Source: a virus. Taken from it: a stretch of DNA of 30,955 bases. Shown here piece after piece: positions 15,206 through 23,745 of the stretch. The stretch spans positions 1-30,955 of the IMG/VR virus record IMGVR_UViG_3300048927_000120; one strand, 5' to 3'. Numbering within the stretch: position 1 is the stretch's first letter; each line of letters starts with the position of its first letter. The position numbers were made by a program, and so were the translations under genes. The notes under the pieces were generated by a model that was given only the letters and a program-made list of their open reading frames with translations, ran no database searches and had not been told where the DNA came from.

Positions 15206-15814
15206 ATGAAAAGCCTGCTCCCCGTGAACAGCACCCAGCTGGAACGCGCCGTCGAGGTCGCCACGGACGAGCTGACCGACATCCCCTTGCGGACTTTGTA
15301 CAACCCCGACACCTGTCCGGCGCATCTGTTGTACCAGCTGGCCTGGGCCTGGTCGGTGGACCGTTGGGACGACACCTGGCCGGAGTCGGTCAAGCGGTCA
15401 GTGATCCGCTCCGCGTTCTTCGTGCATGCGCACAAGGGCACGATTGGCGCGCTTCGCCGCGTCGTGGAGCCATTCGGCTACCTGATCGAAATCAACGAGT
15501 GGTGGGAGCAACTGCCCCCGGCCACGCCGGGCACCTTCGGGTTGAAGATCGGCGTTTCGGATGGGGGCATCGATGAGGAAACCTACCGGGAGCTGGCCGC
15601 GCTGCTGGATGACGCTCGTCCTGTAAGCCGACACCTCACCGCCCTCCAGATCAGTCTCGAGAGCAACGGCGCTTTCTACCTGGCCGGGGCACTCAGCGAG
15701 GGCGACGTGTTGGACGTTTACCCGCCCGTGCAGTTGGACATTGAGGTCACCGGCGCGATTGGGCGCGGTGGCCGTGAAACCACTATCGACACCCTGGACA
15801 TTGCACATGGTTGA
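15206..15814 (+). CDS. Baseplate/tail protein I, P2 gpI-like
   Basis: A 202-residue protein one base after J. I use ATG 15206, with GGGGTGG just upstream; a GTG nine bases earlier would add three residues. The family signature is clear: LLPVNSTQLERAVEVATDEL, TLYNPDTCPAHLLYQLAWAW, DRWDDTWPE and the following HKGTIGALRRVVEPFG. gpI connects the wedge to the tail fiber. The C-terminal third (after about 150) is less conserved and may contact the fiber. It overlaps the fiber gene by eight bases. Confidence 0.92.
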   Translation: MKSLLPVNSTQLERAVEVATDELTDIPLRTLYNPDTCPAHLLYQLAWAWSVDRWDDTWPESVKRSVIRSAFFVHAHKGTIGALRRVVEPFGYLIEINEWWEQLPPATPGTFGLKIGVSDGGIDEETYRELAALLDDARPVSRHLTALQISLESNGAFYLAGALSEGDVLDVYPPVQLDIEVTGAIGRGGRETTIDTLDIAHG

Positions 15815-18386
15815 TCAAAATTCCCAGTTCTACGCGATCCTCACGAATGTGGGCGCGGCGAAGCAAGCGAACGCGGACGCCCTGGGCGTGCCGTGGAAAA
15901 TCATGCAGATGGCGGTCGGCGATGCCAACGGCACCGACCCGACCCCCAACGCGACCCAGACCAGCCTGCTCAATGAGTGGCGCCGGGCGCCGCTGAACCA
16001 GTTGAAGGTGGACGACAAGGACCCCGCGATCATCATCGCCGAGCAGGTGATTCCGGCAGACGTTGGCGGCCATTGGATTCGCGAAATCGCCCTGTACGAC
16101 GCCGACGGCGATATGGTCGCCGTGGCCAACTGCGCGCCGACCTACAAGCCGCTGCTCAGCCAGGGCTCGGGGCGCACCCAGGTGGTGCGCATGAATCTGG
16201 TGGTGAGCAGTTCCAGTAATGTACAGCTCAAAGTTGACCCCAGTGTCGTGCTGGCAACCCGTGAGTTTGTGCTGGAGGAACTGGCCCGCCAGGACTTCAA
16301 GCACTCGGTGTCGGCTGCGACCACGGCTGCCATCACCCTGAGCGGACTGCAGACGATCGACGGGGTGGCCCTGACCGCTGGGGCGCGAGTTCTGGTCAAG
16401 AATCAGGCCGCTGCGAAGGATAACGGTCTGTACACCGTGGTCGCCGGTGGCGCCTGGACGCGCTGCACCGATGCCGACTCCGCCGCGAAGGTCACGCCCG
16501 GCCTGCTGGTGTTGGTGGAGCGTGGCACGGTCAATGCCGACAGCGCCTGGCAGTTGGTCACGGATGCCCCGATCACCCTGGGCGTTACGGGCCTGGCCTT
16601 TGAAATGGCTTTCGGCCGAACCGGGGTAGCGGCTGGCACTTATCGCAGCGTGCAAGTGGACGCTTACGGCCGCGTGCTCGCGGGTACCAACCCTACGACA
16701 GTCGCCGGCTACGGGCTCACCGACGTATACACCAGGACCCAGGTCGACTCGGCGCTGGCCGCTAAGGCGCCGTTGGCAAGCCCGGCCCTGACCGGCATCC
16801 CGACGGCCCCGACCCCGCCCAAGGGCACGAACACAATCCAGCTGGCGACCACCGAGTTCGTGCTGTCCGAGGTCCTGGGGCTGGTCGACTCGGCGCCGGG
16901 GGCGCTCGACACGCTGAAAGAGTTGGCGGCGGCTCTGGGCAATGACCCGAACTTTTCGACCACGGTACTCAACGAGCTTGCGAAGAAAGCGCCGTTGGCC
17001 AGCCCGGCCTTCACCGGTACGCCCACAGCGCCGGTCGTCGCCCCGTTGGATGCTAGTCAGAAAATCGCGACTACCGCGCATGTGTATGCATCTCAGCATG
17101 GCCTGATTGGTGTCGATGTAGCGGGAGCCGGTGAGTTCGTGCTGACTGATGACCAGGCGGGCAAGGGGATGATTTACCTGACGGGCGCCCTGACCGGCGA
17201 CCGCACGATCATTCTGCCGCGCGGGATCAGGCGTTACACGATCCGCAATGCCACGTCGTATCCCTTCAAACTCACGGTGAAAATGAGCGTTGGGGCGGGC
17301 GTAGTAATTACTCAGGGCAGGGTTTCGAGTGTCTTTACAGACAACGCGAACACCTTGCTCGCGCAGACCGATTTTGCCGGGGCCGCACTGACCGATACGC
17401 CGACCGCGCCCACCGCGCCCGTGGGCACGAATACCGACCAAATCGGGACAACGAAGCACCTTCGCGACACGCTGACCGCGCATGGCTTGGGGGTTTCCAA
17501 AGTCCTCAAGGGGGATATTGATGCGATAGGGGCGCCAAGTGGCCTCTATTCGTTCAGCGCCGGGTCAACGGGGTTTGCCGAGTATTCGTCGCTGATCAAG
17601 CTGCCGTATGTCGACGACCGCTACAGCGCTCAGATCGGCCTTGTGCTCAGTGGCACCGAGCCGAAACTGGCGTTTCGCACTTGCGCTCAGCCCAACGTGT
17701 GGGGGCCTACCCGTTACGCCTGGCATGACGGCAACTTTGATCCGTCGACCAAGGCTGACAAGGCCAATACCTATACGCGGGTGGAGACTGATGCCTCGGT
17801 ACGCGCCACGCTGAACATGTTCGGCCTGGGCGCTACAAATACTGGCTCAGTCAGTTCCGCCGCCCAGCTGCCGGGGCTGGCTTCAGGGCACTATTACTAC
17901 GCCGCCGACTTCTCGCCGTATGGCTCCTATGCGTTCGTGCAGCGCACAACCTACGCGAGCAACCGTGGGTTCGAAGTCGCGAACATTCCGTACACCGATC
18001 GCTTTATGGGGCGCAGCAGCAACAGCGATGGTACATGGCGGGCGCCGGTTGAATTCGCGACTGCGCAGGCGTTGCAGGCCGGCCTTGAAGGCATTTTGGC
18101 CGGGCTGTCGATCAACAAGGCGCCGAACGGTTACATCAAGCTCCCGGCCTCGATGGGCGGGCTGATCTTGCAATGGGGCAACGTCGCGCCTGTGCCTGCG
18201 GCTGGTACCACGGTCACATTCCCGATGGCGTTCCCCAACACTGTGCTTGGGGTTTACCCCAGCATCATTACCCCGACGCCAGATGACTACGAAATCATGA
18301 CCTCAAATGTGGGGCTGCAGACTTTCGTACTCCGTTCTTACGCAGTCCAAATCCCCAATGCGTACTGGTTTGCACTCGGCTACTGA
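15807..18386 (+). CDS. Tail fiber protein, gpH-like, with collar domain and receptor-binding tip
   Basis: An 859-residue trimeric fiber. Residues about 1-155 are the phage tail-collar attachment domain (FYAILTNVGAAKQANADALG, then HWIREIALYDADGDMVAVAN). A β-rich shaft follows, including three related repeats (separate entry). The C-terminal part (about 775-859), beginning GYIKLPASMGGLILQWGNV and ending NAYWFALGY, resembles the gp53-like fiber tip found in several phages, and would contact the host surface. ATG 15807 overlaps the gpI end. Bases from about 17240 onward have a slightly less GC-rich character and more varied codons than the head genes, as often seen for exchanged receptor-binding ends. 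Confidence 0.9.
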   Translation: MVDQNSQFYAILTNVGAAKQANADALGVPWKIMQMAVGDANGTDPTPNATQTSLLNEWRRAPLNQLKVDDKDPAIIIAEQVIPADVGGHWIREIALYDADGDMVAVANCAPTYKPLLSQGSGRTQVVRMNLVVSSSSNVQLKVDPSVVLATREFVLEELARQDFKHSVSAATTAAITLSGLQTIDGVALTAGARVLVKNQAAAKDNGLYTVVAGGAWTRCTDADSAAKVTPGLLVLVERGTVNADSAWQLVTDAPITLGVTGLAFEMAFGRTGVAAGTYRSVQVDAYGRVLAGTNPTTVAGYGLTDVYTRTQVDSALAAKAPLASPALTGIPTAPTPPKGTNTIQLATTEFVLSEVLGLVDSAPGALDTLKELAAALGNDPNFSTTVLNELAKKAPLASPAFTGTPTAPVVAPLDASQKIATTAHVYASQHGLIGVDVAGAGEFVLTDDQAGKGMIYLTGALTGDRTIILPRGIRRYTIRNATSYPFKLTVKMSVGAGVVITQGRVSSVFTDNANTLLAQTDFAGAALTDTPTAPTAPVGTNTDQIGTTKHLRDTLTAHGLGVSKVLKGDIDAIGAPSGLYSFSAGSTGFAEYSSLIKLPYVDDRYSAQIGLVLSGTEPKLAFRTCAQPNVWGPTRYAWHDGNFDPSTKADKANTYTRVETDASVRATLNMFGLGATNTGSVSSAAQLPGLASGHYYYAADFSPYGSYAFVQRTTYASNRGFEVANIPYTDRFMGRSSNSDGTWRAPVEFATAQALQAGLEGILAGLSINKAPNGYIKLPASMGGLILQWGNVAPVPAAGTTVTFPMAFPNTVLGVYPSIITPTPDDYEIMTSNVGLQTFVLRSYAVQIPNAYWFALGY
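16761..17461 (+). repeat. Three related repeats in the tail fiber shaft
   Basis: Three copies of a roughly 34-residue unit occur within the fiber: from residue 319 (KAPLASPALTGIPTAPTPP...), from 393 (KAPLASPAFTGTPTAPVV...) and from 523 (FAGAALTDTPTAPTAPVG...). Each ends in a segment like IATTEFV, IATTAHV or IGTTKHL. The first two are very similar; the third has diverged. Such units are common in phage fiber shafts and can change fiber length by recombination. Confidence 0.75.
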
Positions 18387-18398
18387 CCTGGAGTTGAT

Positions 18399-18881
18399 AT
18401 GAAGAAGTTCTATAGCCGCAGTACCGGCGGCTTTTACAGTGAAGACGTGCACGGGCCGCGCCTGCTCGAGGGTGAGGGTGGCGAGCTGGTCGACAACCCC
18501 CAGTGCGGCATGCCGGCGGACGTGGTCGAGATTAGCGACGAAGCACACGCCGAGCTGCTCGCGGGGCAGAGCGGAGGCAAACGGATCACCGCGAACGAAG
18601 ACGGCTACCCAGTGCTCGCTGATCCACCACCACCAACGTCTGCAGAGGTGGCCGCCGGCGAGCGGCAGTGGCGCGACAGGGAGTTGCAGGCGGCTATCTG
18701 GCTGCGTGAGCGGCATCGCGACCAGCAAGAAATCGGCACTGGTACGTCGCTGACGGCGGAGCAGTTCAAGGCGTTGCTGGTGTACATGCAGGCCCTGCGC
18801 GACTGGCCCCAGTCGGAACTGTTCCCCGAGGCGCAGCACCGGCCCGTCGCGCCGCCGTGGATCGCTGAACAAACCCAATAA
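18399..18881 (+). CDS. Tail fiber assembly chaperone
   Basis: A 160-residue protein directly after the fiber gene, with CTGGAG five bases before the ATG. It begins MKKFYSRSTGGFYSEDVHGP, the usual opening of Pseudomonas fiber-assembly proteins, and continues through VEISDEAHAELLAGQSGGK, a Pro-rich link and a C-terminal helical part (LTAEQFKALLVYMQALRDWP) that is the signature of the family. It helps the fiber fold into a trimer and may remain bound to the tip. Fiber and chaperone are usually exchanged together. Confidence 0.9.
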   Translation: MKKFYSRSTGGFYSEDVHGPRLLEGEGGELVDNPQCGMPADVVEISDEAHAELLAGQSGGKRITANEDGYPVLADPPPPTSAEVAAGERQWRDRELQAAIWLRERHRDQQEIGTGTSLTAEQFKALLVYMQALRDWPQSELFPEAQHRPVAPPWIAEQTQ

Positions 18882-18908
18882 AGCCCCGCACTGACGGGGC
18901 TTTTCTTT
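18881..18908 (+). terminator. Terminator-like hairpin after the fiber genes
   Basis: AAGCCCC (18881-18887) pairs with GGGGCTT (18896-18902), with GCACTGAC as the loop and TTTTCTTT after it. It touches the stop codon of the chaperone gene. It would separate the fiber genes from the sheath transcript if active. A second hairpin follows at 18945-18964. Confidence 0.75.
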
Positions 18909-18944
18909 GTGCGCGGTTCGGCGCTTGCCGGCGGCACTTTTCCA

Positions 18945-18985
18945 GGCCTCGCGCGTGCGGGGCCCTTTCGTATCTGGAGACTTGC
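18945..18985 (+). promoter_or_regulatory. Second hairpin plus ribosome-binding segment before the sheath gene
   Basis: GGCCTCGC (18945-18952) and GCGGGGCC (18957-18964) form a stem with one G-T pair around GCGT. It is followed by CTTTCGTATCTGGAGACTTGC and the sheath ATG. The stem, TTTC, CTGGAG and spacing match the segments before 13782 and 24827. The high output needed from the sheath gene may depend on this leader; stabilising the mRNA 5' end is one possibility. Confidence 0.5.
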
Positions 18986-20152
18986 ATGAGTGGCTTTTTC
19001 CACGGCGTTACCGTAACGAACGTCGACACCGGCGCGCGTACCATCGCGCTGCCATCGTCCTCGATCATCGGCCTGGTCGACACCTTCACCCCTGGCCCCG
19101 ACGCCACGGCCAAGGCGAATGACTTGGTGATGATCACCAGTGAGCGCGAGGCGGTGGCCGCGTTTGGCCCGAATGCGGCAATCACCAAGGCCTGCCGCGC
19201 CATATACATGCGCGCCAAGGCGGTCATCGTCGCCTGCGGCGTGGCCAAGCTGGAAACGCTCCCTGAGCAAACCTCGGCAATCATCGGCGGCACCCTGGCC
19301 GACGGCCAGCGCACCGGCCTGCAGGCGCTGCTGGACGGCAAAAGCCGGTTCAACGCCCAACCGCGCCTGCTGATCGCGCCCAAGCACAGCTCGACCCAGG
19401 CCGTCGGCACCGCCCTGGTGGCCCTGGCCGACAAGCTGCGCGGTATCGCCATCCTCGACGGCCCCAACACCACCGACGAGGCGGCGCTGGCCTATGCCGG
19501 CGAGTTCGGCGCCAAGCGCGCGTTCCTGGTCGATCCCGGCGTGCAGTACTGGGACACCGACGCAAGCACGACGGTGAATGCCCCCAGCTCGGCCTGGGTC
19601 GCCGGCCTGTTCGCCTGGACCGACCGCGAGTACGGCTTCTGGGCCTCGCCGTCGAACAAAGAGTTCGTCGGCATCACCGGGACCTCGCGACCGATCGAGT
19701 TCCTCGACGGCGATGAAACTTGCCGCGCCAACCTGCTGAACAACGCCAACATCGCCACCATCATCCGAGACGACGGCTACCGCCTGTGGGGCAACCGCAC
19801 GCTGTCGAGCGATCCGAAGTGGGCCTTCGTCACCCGCGTGCGAACGATGGACATCGTCATGGACGCGATCCTCTACGGCCACAAGTGGGCTGTCGACCGC
19901 TCGATCACAGCGACCTACGTCAAGGACGTCACCGAGGGTCTGCAGGCGTTCATGCGCGACCTGAAGAACCAGGGCGCAATCATCAACTTCGAGGTGTTCG
20001 CTGACCCGGAGCTGAACACTGCCAGCCAGCTGGAGCAGGGCAAGGTGTACTGGAACATCCGCTTCACCGACGTACCGCCTGCCGAAAACCCCAACTTCCG
20101 CGTCGAGGTCACCAACCAGTGGCTGACCGAAGTCCTCGACGCCAACGCATAA
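18986..20152 (+). CDS. Contractile tail sheath protein, P2 FI-like
   Basis: A 388-residue sheath subunit, close to P2 FI (396). It opens FFHGVTVTNVDTGARTIALP and continues SSIIGLVDTFTPGPDA; the last 50 residues hold GKVYWNIRFTDVPPAENPNF, typical of the family. It wraps the tube and contracts on infection to drive the tube into the cell. Codon use is strongly biased toward C-ending codons here and in the next gene, as expected for highly expressed structural genes. CTGGAG lies six bases before the ATG. Confidence 0.95.
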   Translation: MSGFFHGVTVTNVDTGARTIALPSSSIIGLVDTFTPGPDATAKANDLVMITSEREAVAAFGPNAAITKACRAIYMRAKAVIVACGVAKLETLPEQTSAIIGGTLADGQRTGLQALLDGKSRFNAQPRLLIAPKHSSTQAVGTALVALADKLRGIAILDGPNTTDEAALAYAGEFGAKRAFLVDPGVQYWDTDASTTVNAPSSAWVAGLFAWTDREYGFWASPSNKEFVGITGTSRPIEFLDGDETCRANLLNNANIATIIRDDGYRLWGNRTLSSDPKWAFVTRVRTMDIVMDAILYGHKWAVDRSITATYVKDVTEGLQAFMRDLKNQGAIINFEVFADPELNTASQLEQGKVYWNIRFTDVPPAENPNFRVEVTNQWLTEVLDANA

Positions 20153-20164
20153 GGAGCGAACCCC

Positions 20165-20674
20165 ATGGCGATGATTCCCGAAACACTGGCCAACCTGAAC
20201 CTGTTCGTCGACGGCGTCAGCTTCCAGGGCGACGTGCCCAGCCTGACCCTGCCCAAGCTCACCCTGAAGATGGAAGAGCACCGCCCGGGCGGTATGGATA
20301 TGCCGATCGAGATGGAGCAGGGCATGGAGAAGCAAGAGGCCGCCTTCACCACCACCGGCATTCGCCGGGAGGCGCTGAAGTTCTTCGGTCTGGCTGATGG
20401 CACCGCCTTCAACGGTACGTTCCGCGGCGCCTTCAAGGGCTTCAAGGGCAAGATCACCCCGGTGATCGTCACCCTGCGCGGCGCGCTGAAGGAGGTCGAC
20501 ATGGGCGACTGGAAGGCGGGCGACAAGGCCGAGATCAAGCACAACGTCGCGGTGACCTACTACAAGCTCGAGGTCGACGGGCGCCTGATCTACGAGATCG
20601 ACGCCCTGGGCATGAAGCGCGTGATCGACGGCGTCGACCAGCTCGCCCAGCAACGCCAGGCCCTGGGCCTGTAA
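20165..20674 (+). CDS. Tail tube protein, P2 FII-like
   Basis: A 169-residue protein twelve bases after the sheath gene, with AAGGAG upstream. It matches the contractile-tail tube family: IPETLANLNLFVDGVSFQGD, LTLPKLTLKMEEHRPGGMD, then GDWKAGDKAEIKHNVAVTYY and KLEVDGRLIYEIDALGMKR. It polymerises as hexameric rings forming the inner tube. Length equals the P2 FII range (172). Sheath and tube in this order are a hallmark of P2-type tails. Confidence 0.95.
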   Translation: MAMIPETLANLNLFVDGVSFQGDVPSLTLPKLTLKMEEHRPGGMDMPIEMEQGMEKQEAAFTTTGIRREALKFFGLADGTAFNGTFRGAFKGFKGKITPVIVTLRGALKEVDMGDWKAGDKAEIKHNVAVTYYKLEVDGRLIYEIDALGMKRVIDGVDQLAQQRQALGL

Positions 20675-20701
20675 CTTCCTCACAGACAAGGACAACACCC
20701 C

Positions 20702-20998
20702 ATGAGCAAGAAAATCCCCGCTTACCTGCAGATTGATGCCGACCGCGTCATCGTCACCTTGAGCAAGCCCGCCGAGTGTAATGGCGTGCAGGTGGACAAG
20801 CTGAGCCTTCGGGCGCCGACGGTGCGTGACATCCGTGCTGCGCAGCAGCTCACCAATGGTGATGACGAGCAACGTGAACTGAACCTGTTCGCTTCGCTCG
20901 CTGAGGTCGGTTTGAAGGACCTCGAAGGCCTGACCCTGAAGGACTACGCCCGCCTGCAGGCCGGCTATTTTCGCTTGGTGCAAGACGACGAACTTTGA
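20702..20998 (+). CDS. Tail assembly chaperone E (short form)
   Basis: A 98-residue protein between tube and tape measure, as P2 gene E (91). The segments VDKLSLRAPTVRDIRAAQQL and NLFASLAEVGLKDLEGLTLK fit the phage tail assembly chaperone family of E/41-like proteins, which keep the tape measure protein soluble until the tube forms. It ends ...DDEL with CTT TGA C at 20993-20999. In P2 a fraction of ribosomes shift frame here to make E+E'; the equivalent extension exists in this window (next entry). Confidence 0.88.
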   Translation: MSKKIPAYLQIDADRVIVTLSKPAECNGVQVDKLSLRAPTVRDIRAAQQLTNGDDEQRELNLFASLAEVGLKDLEGLTLKDYARLQAGYFRLVQDDEL

Positions 20999-20999
20999 C
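20993..20999 (+). promoter_or_regulatory. Candidate +1 programmed frameshift site CTT TGA C
   Basis: The last sense codon of E, its stop and the next base read CTT TGA C. This is the same heptamer at which the release factor 2 gene shifts +1: tRNA-Leu slips from CUU to UUU while the weak UGA-C stop waits. A +1 shift joins E exactly to the E' frame. I see no strong Shine-Dalgarno-like stimulator directly before it (the bases are GACGACGAA). A -2 slip upstream would reach the same frame and cannot be excluded. Confidence 0.6.
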
Positions 21000-21110
21000 C
21001 CGCGATCCCAGAAGCAGCTGGCCAAGCGGCTGGCGAAGGAACTGGGTTTCTCGGCGATCGAGATCTCGGCGATGTCGTGGATGGACATCGTCTGGTGGCT
21101 CACGGATTGA
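20997..21110 (+). CDS. E' extension (GpE family), probably made by frameshift from E
   Basis: The frame one base ahead of E is open from 20940 to TGA 21108-21110. After the shift point it reads DPRSQKQLAKRLAKELGF followed by SAIEISAMSWMDIVWWLTD, which fits the small P2 GpE family (helical, with a Trp-rich end). It has no ATG, GTG or TTG start of its own in the open part before this sequence. An E+E' fusion joined at CTT TGA C would be 135 residues; P2 E+E' is 142. The coding content is convincing; the shift mechanism is inferred. The stop is 19 bases before the tape measure start. Confidence 0.8.
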   Translation, partial: DPRSQKQLAKRLAKELGFSAIEISAMSWMDIVWWLTD

Positions 21111-21129
21111 GCCTGCAGGAGGGTAGCGC

Positions 21130-23736
21130 ATGGCAAAGCTGGCGATCGCGCTGGAAATCGGTGGGGCCGTTGCTGCATCGCTTGGTTCGGCATTCGGCAC
21201 TGCCAAGGGTCATATCAAAAAGCTCGAGGAGAGCGGCAGCCGCGCGAAGGTGTTGAAGAACACCATCGGCGAGACGATCAAGCTCCGAGAGGAATGGAAG
21301 AAAGCGCACGACAGTGGCTCGGCGGCGGCCTCTGGGCTGCTGCGGCGCCTGGATGGCAATCTCGCTGCGCTGAAGAAACAGGGCGTCGAGGTCGGCCGGC
21401 TGTCCAGGGAGTACCAGCGACTTGGGCGTGAAGCGAAAGCTGCAGATCTGCAGCAGAAAGGCCGGCAGCAGATCGATGCAGGTAAGTCGTCGCTCAAGTC
21501 CAACATCGGTGCCACCGTGGTCGGTGCGGGTCTGGCTGCGATCCCGACGAAGATCAGTGCGGACTATCAAGCGATCATCCGTGACATCGCGATCAAGTCG
21601 GACATCGTCAACAAGCCGCAAGAGGCCCAGCTCAGTCGGGCGGTAATCGATACCGCGCGTGATACCGGGATGTCGCGTAACGACGTGGCGGACCTGATCA
21701 ACCAGCTGGTCGGCGCCGGTATGGAGGTGGACAAGGCCATGGCCTATGCGCCGACGGCGGCGAAATTCGCCGTGGGCCAAGGCTCCTCGGGCGTCGACAC
21801 GGCGGCGATGATCCAAGCGCTGCAGCAGAACGCTAAGATCACCGATCCCAAGGTCATGCAGCAGGCGTTGGAGGCCATCGCGTACCAAGGCCAAGCGGGC
21901 AGCTTCGAAGCGTCCGATATGGCCAGGTGGTTCCCGCAGTTGCTGGCCGGCATGGAGAAGAATGGTGTCACCGGGTTGGATGCGGTGACGTCGCTGGGCT
22001 CGATGCTCCAAGTCCAGATGAAGACCGCTGGTAGTGCAGACGAGGCAGCGAACAACTTCAAGAACTGGATTGAGAAGATCGGCGCCGGTGATATCCAGAA
22101 GAACTATGCAAAGGCCGGGATCGACTACCAGAAGTCGCTGAACACCGGCCTCCAAAAGGGCATGAACGTCATTGAAGCGTCCATGGGCCTGGCCATGCAG
22201 TACGTCGAGAAGACCGACCCGAAGAAGGCTCAGGCGATGAAGGACGCTCAGGCCAACATTGATAAGGAGGCTAACCCGGAGAAGGTCAAGGCGTCGCTCG
22301 AGGCGCTTGAAAGAAGCCTGCGCACCGGTGATGTGTTCGCCGACATGCAGGTTAAGGCGGCGCTCACGGCCTACGCGCAGAACCGGGGGCTGTACAACAC
22401 CCTCAAGGCCGATTCGGCTGATGCGAAAAAAGTAGGGGGCATCCTCGACAAGAACCTGGCCGAGCGTCGAGAAACGTCCAAGCAGCAGTGGAGCGAGTTG
22501 GGCCAGGCCGTGGATGACTCGATGCGCAGCATTGGCGATGCGATCCGCCCGGCCACTGACCTGCTGGCCACAGGGCTGACCAAGGTCGCTCATGGCATCA
22601 CCTATCTGTCGGACAAGCTGCCTGGGTTGGTAATGGGCATTTCGGGCGTTGCTGCGGCGGTGATGGCCTTCCTCACGGCACGCAGCGCGATCAAGGTTGG
22701 GCGCGGGGTGTTCAACCTCGCACGGGGCCGCAGGATGGGGCGTGGCGCCGGTGGTGCGGGAGAGCTGCCGGAGACCGGCAATCCGGTGGTCGATGCAGGC
22801 CTTGGCGCGTTAGGCAAGGTGTTTGGCGCGGGTGCTGCGAACGATGATCGTGGTGGCCTCGCGAGCGAGCCGCAGCGTGTGTTTGTCGTCAACGCCAAGG
22901 ACCTCGGCGGGTTTGGCTCATCGGCCGACGCTGGTGAACCAGGTGGTCGACGGCGCCGCCGGCAGCGCAGGGGCCGGGGTGGGCCTGCGCCGCGTCGATC
23001 TGCTCCTACGGGGGCTGTCGGGCGAGTCGCTCGAGCAGGTGCAGCGACAGGGGTGGCGGCCGCAGGTGCTGCGACGGCTGTTGCCGAGGTCGGCCGGATA
23101 GGCCGGATGATGGGCGCGGTCGGCAAGGTGTCGAAGGTGGTCGGCAGGCTCCCGGGCGGGAAGGTGCTCGATGCGGGCATGACCGTGGTCGAGACTGTCA
23201 TGAACGCGAAAACGCAGGACGAGAAGGCCGAGGGCTACGGCAGTGCGGCGGGCGGGTTGGCCGGCGCGCTGGCGGGCGGTGCTGCAGGTGCGGCGCTCGG
23301 TTCGGTTGTACCGGTCTTGGGTACGGCGATTGGTGGTGCCATCGGTGCTGCGATCGGCGGCCTCGGTGGTGAGGGTCTGGGCGGCTGGCTGGGCAAGAAG
23401 CTGTTCGGCGAGGACGAGCAGGTGGCGAAGGCCGACAAGGACAAAGCCGCGCCAGGTAATGTCGCGCGATCCATCGCCGCCGCAGCGCCCGCTCCCACGG
23501 CGCCCGTCGTGGCCCAGGCGCTCGAGCAGGCCAAGCCCAAGGCGGACCCGCCCAAGGTCGACCAGCAGTTCTCCTACATGCCCAACATGCCGATCACGGT
23601 GCAGGGTGACGTCAAGGATCCGCAGCAGGTGTTCCGCTCGCTCGAGGGGATGATCCGCAACAGCTGGGAAACCTGGTCACGGGAAAGCCTGGCTCGTCAG
23701 GCCGCTGGTCAGCTCTTCGATCAACCTCACGTTTAG
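21130..23736 (+). CDS. Tail tape measure protein, P2 gpT-like
   Basis: An 868-residue protein whose length sets the tail length (P2 T is 815). AGGAGGG at 21117-21123 gives a strong start. Residues about 30-120 are charged and coiled-coil-like. The middle holds VIDTARDTGMSRNDVADLIN and MAYAPTAAKFAVGQG, typical tape measure segments. One membrane-like stretch lies at about 495-520 (LPGLVMGISGVAAAVMAFL), followed by an Arg-rich linker near 600-620. A second hydrophobic Gly/Ala-rich stretch lies at about 704-755. The end (FSYMPNMPITVQGDVKDPQQ, then a Trp-containing helix) matches P2-type tape measures. E and E' should chaperone it. Confidence 0.93.
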   Translation: MAKLAIALEIGGAVAASLGSAFGTAKGHIKKLEESGSRAKVLKNTIGETIKLREEWKKAHDSGSAAASGLLRRLDGNLAALKKQGVEVGRLSREYQRLGREAKAADLQQKGRQQIDAGKSSLKSNIGATVVGAGLAAIPTKISADYQAIIRDIAIKSDIVNKPQEAQLSRAVIDTARDTGMSRNDVADLINQLVGAGMEVDKAMAYAPTAAKFAVGQGSSGVDTAAMIQALQQNAKITDPKVMQQALEAIAYQGQAGSFEASDMARWFPQLLAGMEKNGVTGLDAVTSLGSMLQVQMKTAGSADEAANNFKNWIEKIGAGDIQKNYAKAGIDYQKSLNTGLQKGMNVIEASMGLAMQYVEKTDPKKAQAMKDAQANIDKEANPEKVKASLEALERSLRTGDVFADMQVKAALTAYAQNRGLYNTLKADSADAKKVGGILDKNLAERRETSKQQWSELGQAVDDSMRSIGDAIRPATDLLATGLTKVAHGITYLSDKLPGLVMGISGVAAAVMAFLTARSAIKVGRGVFNLARGRRMGRGAGGAGELPETGNPVVDAGLGALGKVFGAGAANDDRGGLASEPQRVFVVNAKDLGGFGSSADAGEPGGRRRRRQRRGRGGPAPRRSAPTGAVGRVARAGAATGVAAAGAATAVAEVGRIGRMMGAVGKVSKVVGRLPGGKVLDAGMTVVETVMNAKTQDEKAEGYGSAAGGLAGALAGGAAGAALGSVVPVLGTAIGGAIGAAIGGLGGEGLGGWLGKKLFGEDEQVAKADKDKAAPGNVARSIAAAAPAPTAPVVAQALEQAKPKADPPKVDQQFSYMPNMPITVQGDVKDPQQVFRSLEGMIRNSWETWSRESLARQAAGQLFDQPHV

Positions 23737-23745
23737 GGAGGTGCC

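Noticed and set aside
15783-17483. Long minus-strand frame (566 codons) under the tail fiber
   Set aside because: Shadow of the GC-rich fiber gene; composition (His, Gln, Arg, Gly rich) is typical of antisense translation.
18605-21193. Very long antisense open frame (862 codons, minus strand) under the sheath, tube and E genes
   Set aside because: The plus strand carries certain P2 tail genes with strongly C-ending codons; such codon use opens a complementary frame. The antisense product resembles no family and has no start-site context.
22823-23101. Second plus-strand frame in the tape measure gene (LVNQVVDGAAGSAG...), suggesting a possible frameshift around the Arg-rich segment
   Set aside because: The tape measure frame is open and reads sensibly on both sides, and Arg-rich linkers are common in this family. 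A compensated double shift is possible but not supported without a relative to align.
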